DNA from: Chitinophaga niabensis
GTDB lineage: Bacteria; Bacteroidota; Bacteroidia; Chitinophagales; Chitinophagaceae
Reading direction: 5' to 3'
Length of the DNA stretch: 64,000 nucleotides
NCBI RefSeq assembly: GCF_900129465.1
Contig: NZ_FSRA01000002.1
Span: forward strand, 682,001 to 746,000
Of this stretch, positions 26,519 to 35,960 are shown piece after piece (the stretch's first letter is position 1; the number at the start of each line of letters is the position of its first letter). Position numbers and translations under genes: made by a program. The notes under the pieces are model-generated. The model worked only from the letters and a program-made list of their open reading frames with translations, was not told the DNA's origin and searched no databases.

Positions 26519-29500
26519 TTAGAATCCTGCTCTGAGACCCAGTGTAAATGTGCGTGGCAATGGTACACCGCGGCTATCCACACCAAAGGCAACGTTGGCC
26601 TGGCGGTTGGTATTGATCTCAGGATCTGCACCTGAATAGCCTGTGATGATGGCAGCATTGTTTACAGATGCAAACACCCGCAAGGCCGTCATGTTTAATT
26701 TCTGCTTCACATTCGGGAAGAGATAGGCCAGCATGATCTCCTGTACACGCAGGTAGTCTGCTGATTCAAGCCAGCGTGTGGATGTTTGCGTGGTGATATT
26801 ATCCCTCAGGAATAATTTGGGTGTGATGGTATTGGTGTTGGTAGGTGTCCAACGGCCTTTGATCTCTTCAATATTATTCTGGAAGAAGTTGGTCATCATC
26901 CCCTGCCTGGTGGCATTGATCACGTAGTTACCTCCGCTGTATTGCAACGTAATACCTAATTCAATTCCTTTGTAAGAGAAGGTGTTGGTCCATCCGCCAT
27001 ACCAGGTTGGATAACCTGTTTTATCATCCAGGTAAACAGCATCTGCTCCTGTGATAGCGGTCACTTTGGCCGATCCGTCAGGAGTTGTCCAACGGTCTGC
27101 TGTAGCAAGGCCGGGGCTTGGATTGTACATTTTAACGGTACCGTCTTTCGCCAGGAATTGTCCGTAACCTGTGGTGGGGTTTACACCTGCCCAGCGGATC
27201 ATATAGAACACGCCTAAAGGTTTACCAACACTGGCCCTGCTGGACCCGCTCACGATATCGTTCTCATCCGCGAGCTTAGTGACCCTGTTCTTCAGGATAG
27301 TGAAGTTGGTGGAAGTGGTCCAGTTGAAATCCTTCTTTGAGATGGGGTTTGCTATAACAGTCAATTCAAATCCCCTGTTATACATAGCGCCGATATTGGT
27401 GGTTACAGAAGAGCCCGGAACACCAACGGTACGTAATACCGGGGCGGCGAGGATCAGATTGTCCACATCATTATTAAAGTAATCGAACGTGATGCCTAAC
27501 CTGTTATTCAACAGGGACATATCAAAACCGATATCCAGCTTCTTGGATGTTTCCCATTTAAGGTTAGGGTCTCCGATCTGTGATACGGATAAACCATTCA
27601 CATCAGCATACTGACCGCCGCCATACAAAGTTCTCCATGCATATGCACCTACTTCAGAGCTACCAACAAGCCCATAGCTTGCACGGACCTTGAAATCGTT
27701 GATGGCTTTGATATTATCCCTGAAGAAAGATTCTTCGGAGATACGCCATCCTGCGGATACGCCGGGGAAATAACCACGCCGGTTATTGATACCGAAGCCG
27801 GAATAAGCATCAGCCCTGAATACGCCTTCAATGTAATACTTGCTCAGGTAATTATAGGTCAGCCTTGCAAAGTAAGAGTCAAAAGCATCTGCCCTTGCCA
27901 CACCACCCGAGAAAGTATTGGTGGTGCCAGCATAGAGGCCATCATAAATACTGGTAAAATATCCGTCTGCCAGGTTACCCTGGCCGGTATATAATTCTGT
28001 ACGTTTACTATACTGGTATTCCATCCCCGCTGTTAAAGCAACTGTATGTGCCTGATTGAATGTACGGGTATAGGTAGCGAAGTTGGACCAGTTCCATTGG
28101 TTGATGCGCAACAGGTTTTCCTGTACAAGTCCGTTAAGACCAAAACCATTACCGGCCTGATCAGGTCCACTATACTGGTCTTCAAAGTTCTGAATGAAGT
28201 CCACACCAAAACGGGAAGTGATCTTTAAACCTTTAATGGGAGAAAGTTCTCCATAGATGTTACCCATGGTACGGTTAGAGATATTATCGTTCCGGCCCAT
28301 GTACACAGTGGTGAGCGGATGGAAGAAACGGTTCAAACGGTTCGTAGCTACGTTCACGTTATTACCGTCGGCAAGATCGCGGTTAGCTGCAGAGAGGTAA
28401 TATCCGCCATAAAGACCAGTGTTATTATAGATCGGCACATTGGGCGGAGCATTGTAACCGGCAAAGGTGGCACCTGCAAGTAACCCATCAGACAGCACAC
28501 CATTGTTCACACCTTTTGAAGAGTAGAGGCTTACCCCCACTTTCAGCCAGGTTTTAGGTGTAACATCCAGGTTGATGCGTACGGAACCGCGGCGCAGCCT
28601 GTTAGTGATCACAATGCCATTCAGGTCAGCATAATCAAAAGCACCATAATACTGTGCTTTTTCATTACCACCGGAAACGGATACACCATGATTTTGTGCA
28701 AAGCCAGTTTTAAATACTTCTTTTATCCAGTCTGTACGATCCGGCTTGCCATCGTTATTCACATCAATATCAACGGCAATGGGTGCCAGGCCTAAGTTGG
28801 CAGCCTTTTCATTCTGAATGGCGGTAAAATCTTCCCCGTTCAGTACTTTAGGCAGCCGTGCGGCTTTTGCCCAGTTGAAATCACCATTATAGGTTACGGC
28901 AACAGTGCCTTTTTTACCTCTCTTGGTAGTGATCACTATCACGCCGTTGGCTGCACGTGAACCATACAGCGCAGCGGCTGCAGCATCTTTCAATACGTTA
29001 ATGGATTCGATATCATTTGGGTTGATATCTGCGAGGGGATTAAAGCGGGTACCATTACCACTGTTGAACACGTTCAGGTTGGTACCGCTGATCAATGGAA
29101 TACCGTCCAGTACGATCAATGGAGCGGTTGCGTTGCTGATAGAGTTCACACCGCGGATACGGATAGTAACAGCATCACCAACAATACCGGAAGTAACATT
29201 CACGTTTACGCCGGCAGCCAAACCATCCAGGGCCTGGTCGAAACTTTGTACCGGTTTGTCGTTGATCTTGTCTCCGCCAATAGTAGTGGCAGCCACTGTG
29301 GCATCTTTCCGTTTAATGTCCACATACCCTGTTACGATCACTTCCTGCAGCGTTTTATCGTCAGTATTCAACTGAACGTCCCTGCTGTTGCCTGCAGGAG
29401 CAGGAAATTCTACATTACCGTAACCAATGAACGAGTAAACCAATACATCGTTGGGTCTGGTAATTTCAATCCGGTACTCACCATTTGCGTTGGTGATAGT

Positions 29501-29653
29501 TCCTTTGGATGTGCCTCTAATGGAAACAGTTACCCCAGGCAGCGGGGCACCATCTTTTGCGTCGGTTACTTTCCCTGTGATAATGCGGGATTGGGCGAGG
29601 AGTTGCCCACAAAGCATAACCGAAAAGAAAATGAGGAGTATCATTCTTTTCAT
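26519..29653 (-). CDS. SusC/RagA-family TonB-dependent receptor (pair A)
   Basis: 1044 residues. Signal peptide (about 1-20), a carboxypeptidase-D regulatory-like domain (SRIITGKVTDAKDGAPLPGV onward, to about residue 105), a TonB-box-like LQEVIVTGY, the plug domain with IRGVNSISNATAPLIVLDGI, and a 22-strand barrel ending TLGLRAGF. It imports a ligand captured by SusD, driven by TonB. It lies last in a row of three pairs on this strand. A TAAGTTTA element at 29674-29681 may be its promoter. Confidence 0.95.
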   Translation of the reverse strand: MKRMILLIFFSVMLCGQLLAQSRIITGKVTDAKDGAPLPGVTVSIRGTSKGTITNANGEYRIEITRPNDVLVYSFIGYGNVEFPAPAGNSRDVQLNTDDKTLQEVIVTGYVDIKRKDATVAATTIGGDKINDKPVQSFDQALDGLAAGVNVNVTSGIVGDAVTIRIRGVNSISNATAPLIVLDGIPLISGTNLNVFNSGNGTRFNPLADINPNDIESINVLKDAAAAALYGSRAANGVIVITTKRGKKGTVAVTYNGDFNWAKAARLPKVLNGEDFTAIQNEKAANLGLAPIAVDIDVNNDGKPDRTDWIKEVFKTGFAQNHGVSVSGGNEKAQYYGAFDYADLNGIVITNRLRRGSVRINLDVTPKTWLKVGVSLYSSKGVNNGVLSDGLLAGATFAGYNAPPNVPIYNNTGLYGGYYLSAANRDLADGNNVNVATNRLNRFFHPLTTVYMGRNDNISNRTMGNIYGELSPIKGLKITSRFGVDFIQNFEDQYSGPDQAGNGFGLNGLVQENLLRINQWNWSNFATYTRTFNQAHTVALTAGMEYQYSKRTELYTGQGNLADGYFTSIYDGLYAGTTNTFSGGVARADAFDSYFARLTYNYLSKYYIEGVFRADAYSGFGINNRRGYFPGVSAGWRISEESFFRDNIKAINDFKVRASYGLVGSSEVGAYAWRTLYGGGQYADVNGLSVSQIGDPNLKWETSKKLDIGFDMSLLNNRLGITFDYFNNDVDNLILAAPVLRTVGVPGSSVTTNIGAMYNRGFELTVIANPISKKDFNWTTSTNFTILKNRVTKLADENDIVSGSSRASVGKPLGVFYMIRWAGVNPTTGYGQFLAKDGTVKMYNPSPGLATADRWTTPDGSAKVTAITGADAVYLDDKTGYPTWYGGWTNTFSYKGIELGITLQYSGGNYVINATRQGMMTNFFQNNIEEIKGRWTPTNTNTITPKLFLRDNITTQTSTRWLESADYLRVQEIMLAYLFPNVKQKLNMTALRVFASVNNAAIITGYSGADPEINTNRQANVAFGVDSRGVPLPRTFTLGLRAGF

Positions 29654-30010
29654 AATCGATTAGATTTTGGTTGTAAACTTATCTTGTCAAGAAAGGCCTG
29701 GCGCTGTTGAAATCTGGGTTCTTTTGGTGGAAATAGCCGGGTTAAATACAATTCCTTACTGATGTTGCTTTGGGTCGTTGAAATGCTCTATAATAGTAAT
29801 TTACGAAACATTTATCAAAAAGCTATCTTGATCAGTGAAAACAGCATGATTTAAATAAATAATATTTGATATATCTGATTATTTATGTATCTGTGAATCT
29901 GCCTGGAACATGCTATAGTTATCATGATAGCGCGGATTTTCCCTGCAAGCAGAAAAAGCTGATCTTCAGACAGATCAGCTTTTTAAATATTTATTTGACA
30001 CTAGATAAGA
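29654..30010. other. Gap between SusC pair A and SusD pair B
   Basis: 357 bases without a credible gene. It holds the terminator of pair B (29953-29984) and, on the minus strand, a TAAGTTTA element 20 bases before the pair A SusC start. The remaining AT-rich stretch (29750-29945) shows no sigma- or response-regulator box that I recognise. Confidence 0.5.
29953..29984 (-). terminator. Terminator of SusCD pair B
   Basis: Perfect 12-bp stem (AAAAAGCTGATC / GATCAGCTTTTT) with an 8-nt loop, 26 bases after the SusD stop. Confidence 0.85.
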
Positions 30011-31393
30011 TTAATTGTATTTGGGGTGTTGGGAGATATTTTCATTTGCCTGAATTTCCCTGAGCGGAATAGGCAGGTAATATGCTTTATCCGCAGCCGT
30101 TAGTTTGGTTGCAGCGGGTGCCTGTATAGCATCTTCGGGTAAACGGGTAATATCCATGTTCTTTCTGCGGAGGTCTAAATAGCGATGTCCTTCAAAAGCG
30201 AGTTCTTTAAATCTTTCGAGCAGTATGGCATCCATCAGGCTGGCGGGATCTGCAAAGGTCTGTGGCGTGTATCCATTGATGCGTTGTGTGCGTAATACAT
30301 TGAGGTCTGCAGTACCGGCATTTAATCCTGCAACACCTTTTGCTGCATAGGCTTCTGCACGGATCAGGTACATTTCAGCTACACGGAAAAGTTTAATATC
30401 CACGAGGTTGGCCAGTGCAGGTTGCCCGCCAACATACTTTACCACAGCCCATCTTGCCGGTGAAAGTTCTCTCATGTAAGTATTGAAACGTACATCATTC
30501 ACTGCATCCATTGTATTTCTTAATTCAGCAGATGGGGCGAACAAGATCTTATCTGAACCATCGCGATAGAAGTCTCCGAACTTGGCATCCTGTGCTTCCC
30601 GCTTCAATTCCCATACTACTTCCACATTGTTCTTATCCAGCCAGATGTCCGGGAATTGTGCTATGGTAGCCAATGGCATCGCATTGATCACTTCACTTGC
30701 ATAGGTGATCGCTGCATCCCAATTCTTTTGCCATAAAGCGGCCCTTGCCTGGATAGCAGATACGGCCTGTTTTGTAATACGGCTACGGTTCGTAAATGTA
30801 GCGGGGATCATACCTTTTGCCAGTTCCAGGTCTGCATTGATCTGTTCAAATACCTTAGCTACTGTTTCCCTTCCAGGTTTTCCTATCGCAGCTGTTTTCA
30901 TTAAGGGCACACCGGGAGAGGCAGGTTCATAGTCCACCGCATATAACCGCAATAATTCAAAATGACAATAAGCACGCAACGCCAGCAGTTCTCCTTTGTA
31001 TTGATTGCGCAAGGTCTCTCCCTGTGGTGTGGTATACACTTCATCAATTACATCCAGGATACGGTTAGCACGGTCCAGTACCTGGTAAAAACTTTGCCAG
31101 GGTGCAATAGCTTCAGGATTTACAGGATCCTGCCGCCAGCTGTACATCAATGTACCGCGGCCTGTATTATTTTCCAAAGACCACATGGCTTCATCTGCGA
31201 TCAATGTATTGGTGCTGATGGTGTGCGTGGATAAACCTGCGTACACTCCCAATACACCGGCATTCACATCGTCTATAGATTGGAAGGCCAGTGTTTGATC
31301 TATTATTTCCGTAGGTTTAACATCCAGGTCTGCAAGGCAGGAGGATGCAAATACCAGGAACAGGATCGGCCACTGTTTATTTAATATTTTCAT
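30011..31393 (-). CDS. RagB/SusD-family outer-membrane lipoprotein (pair B)
   Basis: 460 residues. A signal peptide and lipobox (ASSC, cysteine 19) are followed by SusD-type helices: LRAYCHFELLRLYAVDYEP, VAEMYLIRAEAYAAKG, and the conserved end LLERFKELAFEGHRYLDLRR. It starts 4 bases after the stop of its SusC partner, so translation is probably coupled. Surface-exposed ligand-binding lid; ligand unknown. Confidence 0.94.
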   Translation of the reverse strand: MKILNKQWPILFLVFASSCLADLDVKPTEIIDQTLAFQSIDDVNAGVLGVYAGLSTHTISTNTLIADEAMWSLENNTGRGTLMYSWRQDPVNPEAIAPWQSFYQVLDRANRILDVIDEVYTTPQGETLRNQYKGELLALRAYCHFELLRLYAVDYEPASPGVPLMKTAAIGKPGRETVAKVFEQINADLELAKGMIPATFTNRSRITKQAVSAIQARAALWQKNWDAAITYASEVINAMPLATIAQFPDIWLDKNNVEVVWELKREAQDAKFGDFYRDGSDKILFAPSAELRNTMDAVNDVRFNTYMRELSPARWAVVKYVGGQPALANLVDIKLFRVAEMYLIRAEAYAAKGVAGLNAGTADLNVLRTQRINGYTPQTFADPASLMDAILLERFKELAFEGHRYLDLRRKNMDITRLPEDAIQAPAATKLTAADKAYYLPIPLREIQANENISQHPKYN

Positions 31394-31397
31394 TTCC

Positions 31398-34238
31398 TTA
31401 GAATTGTATACTCAGCCCTGCCGTGATGGTGCGCGCAGCAGGATATTCAAAAAAGGCGGTACTGTTATTATCTTCCGGATCAAAACCCGTCCAGCTGGTG
31501 AACGTCAATAAATTCTGGCCCTGTACATAGATCATGGCGCTACGCAGCAGGTGTGTACGTTTTACGATCTCAGCGGGTATGCGGTAAGCCAGCTGTGCAT
31601 TCCTCAACCTTACGTAAGAAGCATCCTGGATATCACGGGAAGTGAAATTACGTGGTTCAGAAAACGAAGGCTGATCGGTAATATCACCTGGTTTGCGCCA
31701 ACGGTCCAGCCATTTCCGGGATTGATTGCTGGATGCAAACTGATTACTGTTAAGCAGGTAATACTCTTCTGAATTATACCTGTAAACGTTCTGTGCAAAA
31801 GAGAAAAATACTTCTGCAGAAAAATCCTTCCAGTTCAGCCTGCTGGTAATACCACCTGTATACAGCGGATCTATTGTTCCAAATGTTGCCACACTTTGTG
31901 ATACCACATTGTAGTTAGTGGTCAGTGATCCATCCCTGTTATAATACAGCGCCTTTCCTGTTTGCGGATCTACACCTCCCCATTTTACAATATAATGGGT
32001 ATTCACGGGTAAGCCTACACGTACTATACTGGCGCCCTGCGTAAATTCATTTACACCGCCAAGGCTGAGTACTTTATTCTGGTTGTAGGCTACATTAAAT
32101 CCTGCAGACCAGGTAAGGTTTGCATTCCTGATAATATCTCCATTCAGGTCTATTTCAATTCCCCTGTTACGGATAGCACCCGCATTGATCTTGCGGCTAC
32201 TGAACCCACTCGTTTGAGAAATCTGCTGATCTAAAAAGATCCCTTCCGTGCGTTTATTATACCAATCTGCGATCAGGCGCAGCCTGTTATCCAGGATAGC
32301 CAGATCTACTCCGGCATTAAATATCTTCATATACTCCCAATCATAATCATCATTGCCTACAGCGCTGGGTATGATTGCGGGCGAGCCATCATAACGGCTG
32401 GCGCCATAACCTGAAGCATAGGCAAAGTTGGAAGAGAAGGGAGAAGCAGATGTTCCATAACTGCTGCGGAAACGAAGGGTGTTGACCCATTTAGCTGAAG
32501 TGAGGAAGGCTTCTTTTTTCAGATCATATCCTGCTCCCACTGAATAGAAATTATGCCAGCGGTTGCTCTCCGGTACAGTGGAAGAACCGTCTCTGCGGAA
32601 GGTAACATTCAGGGTGTATTTGTCTTTATAAAGATACCTGGCCAATGCAATCCAGGAAGCTAATGCAGAACCTGTTCTGCCTCCTTCCACTTTAGGGATA
32701 AAACCATTCAATGCAGAACCGGGTGTGATGCCTGAAATAGTTCCTGCCAGGCCGGGTGTGATACCATAACCGGTGAGCTGCATGCTGGAATATTTCATCC
32801 TGTTAAACTCGTAGAATCCTGCTACGGTAACCTGGTGTACATCCTTCAGTGTCCTGGAATAAGTTAATCCGCTCACTGCGGTGAACTGGAAATAACGGGC
32901 CATTCCTTCCGCATGCATTCCCTGCCGTCCCGGAATGGAAGACTGCCCTCCGCTGTATGTTCCGGGTTTGATGGTACGTACCTCTACATTCTCCCTGTAA
33001 TCAAAACCCATGTTGCTGCTGGCATAGAGGTAGTCTGTAAAATTATATTTCAGTGCTGTAGTGAGTGTGCCTTTTAATTGATTGACGTTATAGGTGGAAC
33101 TCTGTAATCTTTCCAGTGCATCTGAGCCTTCCCTTGTATCATACGTTCCTCCGAAACGAGCTTTGTTACCGCTATGTACCAGTTGCCCGTTCACATAAGG
33201 TTGTTCATAGGGCAGGGCATAATAAACTGCCGCCATTGTATTGGTGGTACCGGGAGCGCCTTCGCTTTCTATGAGTTTATTATTCGTATATCCTACGGCA
33301 GTATTAATAGCTGCTGTAAAACGTTTGGAAGTAACATCCAGGTTTGTACGGAAGCTGTAACGTTCTATACCGGAGCGAAGAGCAATACCTTCCTGTTTAT
33401 AATAGTTTGCGGCTGAGTAAAAGCGGATGCCTTCTGTTCCGCCGGAGGCACTCAATTCATATTCATGAAATGGTGCTGCGTTACGTAAAAAAATATCTCT
33501 CCAGTTGGTATGAATATTCCCAAGGCTGTCCAGGATCCTCGCGTAACGCTGTTTTTGTGCCGGTGGTAATGCTGCGTTGGCGGGGTTCTTGTCCGAAAAG
33601 ATCCAGCCGGCGCCAGTGATCCTGGCTGTTTCCAAACCTACTTCTTCTTCAAATTGCAGGCGCTCTTCGGTGTTCATTACATTGAAGCGGGAACGTGTTG
33701 GCTGGGAGATGCCATGCTGCGTGTTAAATGTAAAAGAGAGATCGCCTGCTTTACCTCTTTTAGTAGTGATCAGTATCACACCATTTGCACCACGGGAACC
33801 ATATAGCGCTGTAGCATTTGCATCTTTAAGCACGCTGACGGATTCAAAATCTCCGGGATTCATGGTCATGAAAACACCACTCTCCACTGCAATTCCATCT
33901 ACCACATATAATGGTGAAACAGCACCTGAGATAGTAGCCTGGCCCCTGATGACCACTTTTGCGGCAGCTCCCGGCTGACCGCTACCGGATGCAACATACA
34001 ATCCGGGGGCACGGCCCTGCAGCATCTGGTCGAAAGAAGCCATAGGGATCTTGTTGAGCTTGCTTCCCTGTATAGTAGATACAGCTCCTGTGTACTCTTT
34101 ACGTGTTGCAGTATTGTATCCCGTGATCACTACTTCTTCCAGGATCTTCTTTAACGTGTCGGTTTTTCCCTTATACTGTTGTGAAACGCCGGGAATGCTT
34201 ATAGCTATGGCGAGCCATAAGAGTAGCGCTTGTTTCAT
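31398..34238 (-). CDS. SusC/RagA-family TonB-dependent receptor, short N-terminus (pair B)
   Basis: 946 residues, about 100 shorter than the other two SusC proteins here. After the signal peptide (about 1-19) only some 15 residues precede the TonB-box-like EEVVITGY and the plug (IRGQATISGAVSPLYVVDGI); the carboxypeptidase-regulatory-like domain usual in SusC is missing. The barrel looks complete to the terminal AGLSIQF. Upstream, TATCTTGT on the minus strand is a possible promoter. No in-frame extension adds the missing domain. Confidence 0.94.
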   Translation of the reverse strand: MKQALLLWLAIAISIPGVSQQYKGKTDTLKKILEEVVITGYNTATRKEYTGAVSTIQGSKLNKIPMASFDQMLQGRAPGLYVASGSGQPGAAAKVVIRGQATISGAVSPLYVVDGIAVESGVFMTMNPGDFESVSVLKDANATALYGSRGANGVILITTKRGKAGDLSFTFNTQHGISQPTRSRFNVMNTEERLQFEEEVGLETARITGAGWIFSDKNPANAALPPAQKQRYARILDSLGNIHTNWRDIFLRNAAPFHEYELSASGGTEGIRFYSAANYYKQEGIALRSGIERYSFRTNLDVTSKRFTAAINTAVGYTNNKLIESEGAPGTTNTMAAVYYALPYEQPYVNGQLVHSGNKARFGGTYDTREGSDALERLQSSTYNVNQLKGTLTTALKYNFTDYLYASSNMGFDYRENVEVRTIKPGTYSGGQSSIPGRQGMHAEGMARYFQFTAVSGLTYSRTLKDVHQVTVAGFYEFNRMKYSSMQLTGYGITPGLAGTISGITPGSALNGFIPKVEGGRTGSALASWIALARYLYKDKYTLNVTFRRDGSSTVPESNRWHNFYSVGAGYDLKKEAFLTSAKWVNTLRFRSSYGTSASPFSSNFAYASGYGASRYDGSPAIIPSAVGNDDYDWEYMKIFNAGVDLAILDNRLRLIADWYNKRTEGIFLDQQISQTSGFSSRKINAGAIRNRGIEIDLNGDIIRNANLTWSAGFNVAYNQNKVLSLGGVNEFTQGASIVRVGLPVNTHYIVKWGGVDPQTGKALYYNRDGSLTTNYNVVSQSVATFGTIDPLYTGGITSRLNWKDFSAEVFFSFAQNVYRYNSEEYYLLNSNQFASSNQSRKWLDRWRKPGDITDQPSFSEPRNFTSRDIQDASYVRLRNAQLAYRIPAEIVKRTHLLRSAMIYVQGQNLLTFTSWTGFDPEDNNSTAFFEYPAARTITAGLSIQF

Positions 34239-34396
34239 ATGATTTGCTTTATGCCTCGTTCCAGAAAATGAATGTGTTTAACCCCCAAGCGTACAAGATA
34301 CTGATTTTCAATTGATAGAGTACTACACAAAGATGTTATGGTTTTATTATGCAAAAAAAAGCCCGGCTGGCGGGGCATTTGCTTATTTTTTACTTA

Positions 34397-34449
34397 AATA
34401 TTAAGGGGTTGCAATAAGCATTTTACGCTTATTGCAACCCCTTAATATT
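34397..34449 (-). terminator. Long perfect hairpin after SusCD pair C
   Basis: A 23-bp perfect stem (34397-34419 with 34427-34449) and a 7-nt loop, starting 20 bases after the SusD stop. It is much longer than a usual terminator. A second, weaker GC hairpin with eight Ts lies further on (34353-34376 on the minus strand). Confidence 0.8.
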
Positions 34450-34469
34450 ATCTAGTGAAAAATCTAATC

Positions 34470-35936
34470 TTATTTATCCCACCAAACCGGAACATCCAAT
34501 TTTATGGCGCCGGGGAATTTAGCGTTTGTAGTGAGCTCTGTGTTAGGATAAGGCAAACGTAAAGGGAATTTACCAGCTCCCAGTGCCCCTACTTTAGAGA
34601 CAACAAAGAAGGATGGGAAACCGGTACGGCGCCATTCTGTCCAGGCTTCGAAAGTTTGTTTACCATTCATGGCATAATATTTCTGCGTGATGATGGCTTT
34701 GATCTGCGCATCGTTCGCATTAGTAGCAGGCCATTGTGCATCAGGTGCAGCTGCAATGTATGCAGGTGCTGCTGCTGTGAGGTTATTAGCAGTAAAGCTG
34801 GCTGTGATACCACTACGGAAGAGTGTTGCAGGTGTACCTGCTAACCATCCGCGTACTGCTGCTTCTGCCTGCAGGAAATAACTTTCTGCTGCAGAAATGA
34901 ATATTACAGGAGCCAGCGCAGAGTTGTTATCATCACCTAAACCACCAGTGGCAGCACTTGGGAAAGAAACCTGGAAAGGAGGAATAGTTCCGTATGAACC
35001 TTGCGGAATACCAACGATCGTGTCTATATCAACACCATTGTATTCGTTTGTAACAGTGGTGTACAATACTTTCAAACGGGGATCCTTATTAGCAGTCATG
35101 GCATCTATTGCCGTGGAACTGGCTACCAGGTTCTGCGTTCTGCCTAAACCAAGGATCTCAGCGAACATTGGGTTTTCGTTACCTCCTGATGAAGAGTAAG
35201 TGATCTTTGCATCTTTCTCCAGGAAAGTAGCATTAGCAGTCTGCAATGCTCTGATACCGGCTTCCGCTTTACCAGGGGCTGCTTTAACAATACGCAGGTA
35301 TGCTCTCAGTTTCATAGTGTTTGCAAATCTTCTCCACTGGTCCATATCTCCGTTGAAGAACAGATCTTCCGCACCAGGTTTGAACTGGTTAGCGGGATCG
35401 ATCAGTGCCTGACCTTTACTGATCCAGGAGAATACACTATCGTACACCGCTTCCTGCGTATCATATCCAACGGCCAGGCTGTCTCCGCCCTTCAGTGCTT
35501 CTTTTAATGGAATATCACCCCAGGCATCTGTGGCCATCTGGAAAGTATATGCTTTCAGCAGATATGCGATAGCGCCGTGTTGAGAGAATTGGCCATAATT
35601 CTGGATCACATTCTCATAGTTCTGCAATGCATTCCTCCAGACAATAAGCCAGGGCCTGTCCTGAGAAGTACTGGTGTTCAGGTAACGGTCATTGGTTTTG
35701 TATTGGGAAGAATACGGGCTTTGCGTCCAGTATTGTGCCCATAAACCAGAGTTGATACCGAGCTGGTTGCTTAAAACATGGCTGGTGGAGGCAGCAGCCG
35801 AAGGCAGCAGCAATTTAACGTCTGCTGTAGTAGGCTTGTTGGGATTCTCATTCACATCCAGGAATTTGCTACACCCGGTGCCCATTATCGCCAATGAAAG
35901 CGCTACTGTTGCTATTTTGATTTTCAATTTTGTCAT
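34470..35936 (-). CDS. SusD-like_2 (SusD/RagB) lipoprotein (pair C)
   Basis: 488 residues. Lipobox GTGC (cysteine 22) then KFLDVNENPNKP, the hallmark start of the second SusD-like family, with DAWGDIPLKEAL and the end region YYAMNGKQTFEAWTEWRRTG. It starts 24 bases after its SusC partner's stop. Proteins of this subfamily often pair with SusC receptors lacking nearby glycoside hydrolases and may bind peptides or other non-glycan ligands; this is inference. Confidence 0.93.
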   Translation of the reverse strand: MTKLKIKIATVALSLAIMGTGCSKFLDVNENPNKPTTADVKLLLPSAAASTSHVLSNQLGINSGLWAQYWTQSPYSSQYKTNDRYLNTSTSQDRPWLIVWRNALQNYENVIQNYGQFSQHGAIAYLLKAYTFQMATDAWGDIPLKEALKGGDSLAVGYDTQEAVYDSVFSWISKGQALIDPANQFKPGAEDLFFNGDMDQWRRFANTMKLRAYLRIVKAAPGKAEAGIRALQTANATFLEKDAKITYSSSGGNENPMFAEILGLGRTQNLVASSTAIDAMTANKDPRLKVLYTTVTNEYNGVDIDTIVGIPQGSYGTIPPFQVSFPSAATGGLGDDNNSALAPVIFISAAESYFLQAEAAVRGWLAGTPATLFRSGITASFTANNLTAAAPAYIAAAPDAQWPATNANDAQIKAIITQKYYAMNGKQTFEAWTEWRRTGFPSFFVVSKVGALGAGKFPLRLPYPNTELTTNAKFPGAIKLDVPVWWDK

Positions 35937-35960
35937 TTTCAGATAATTTGCTTTGAACTA

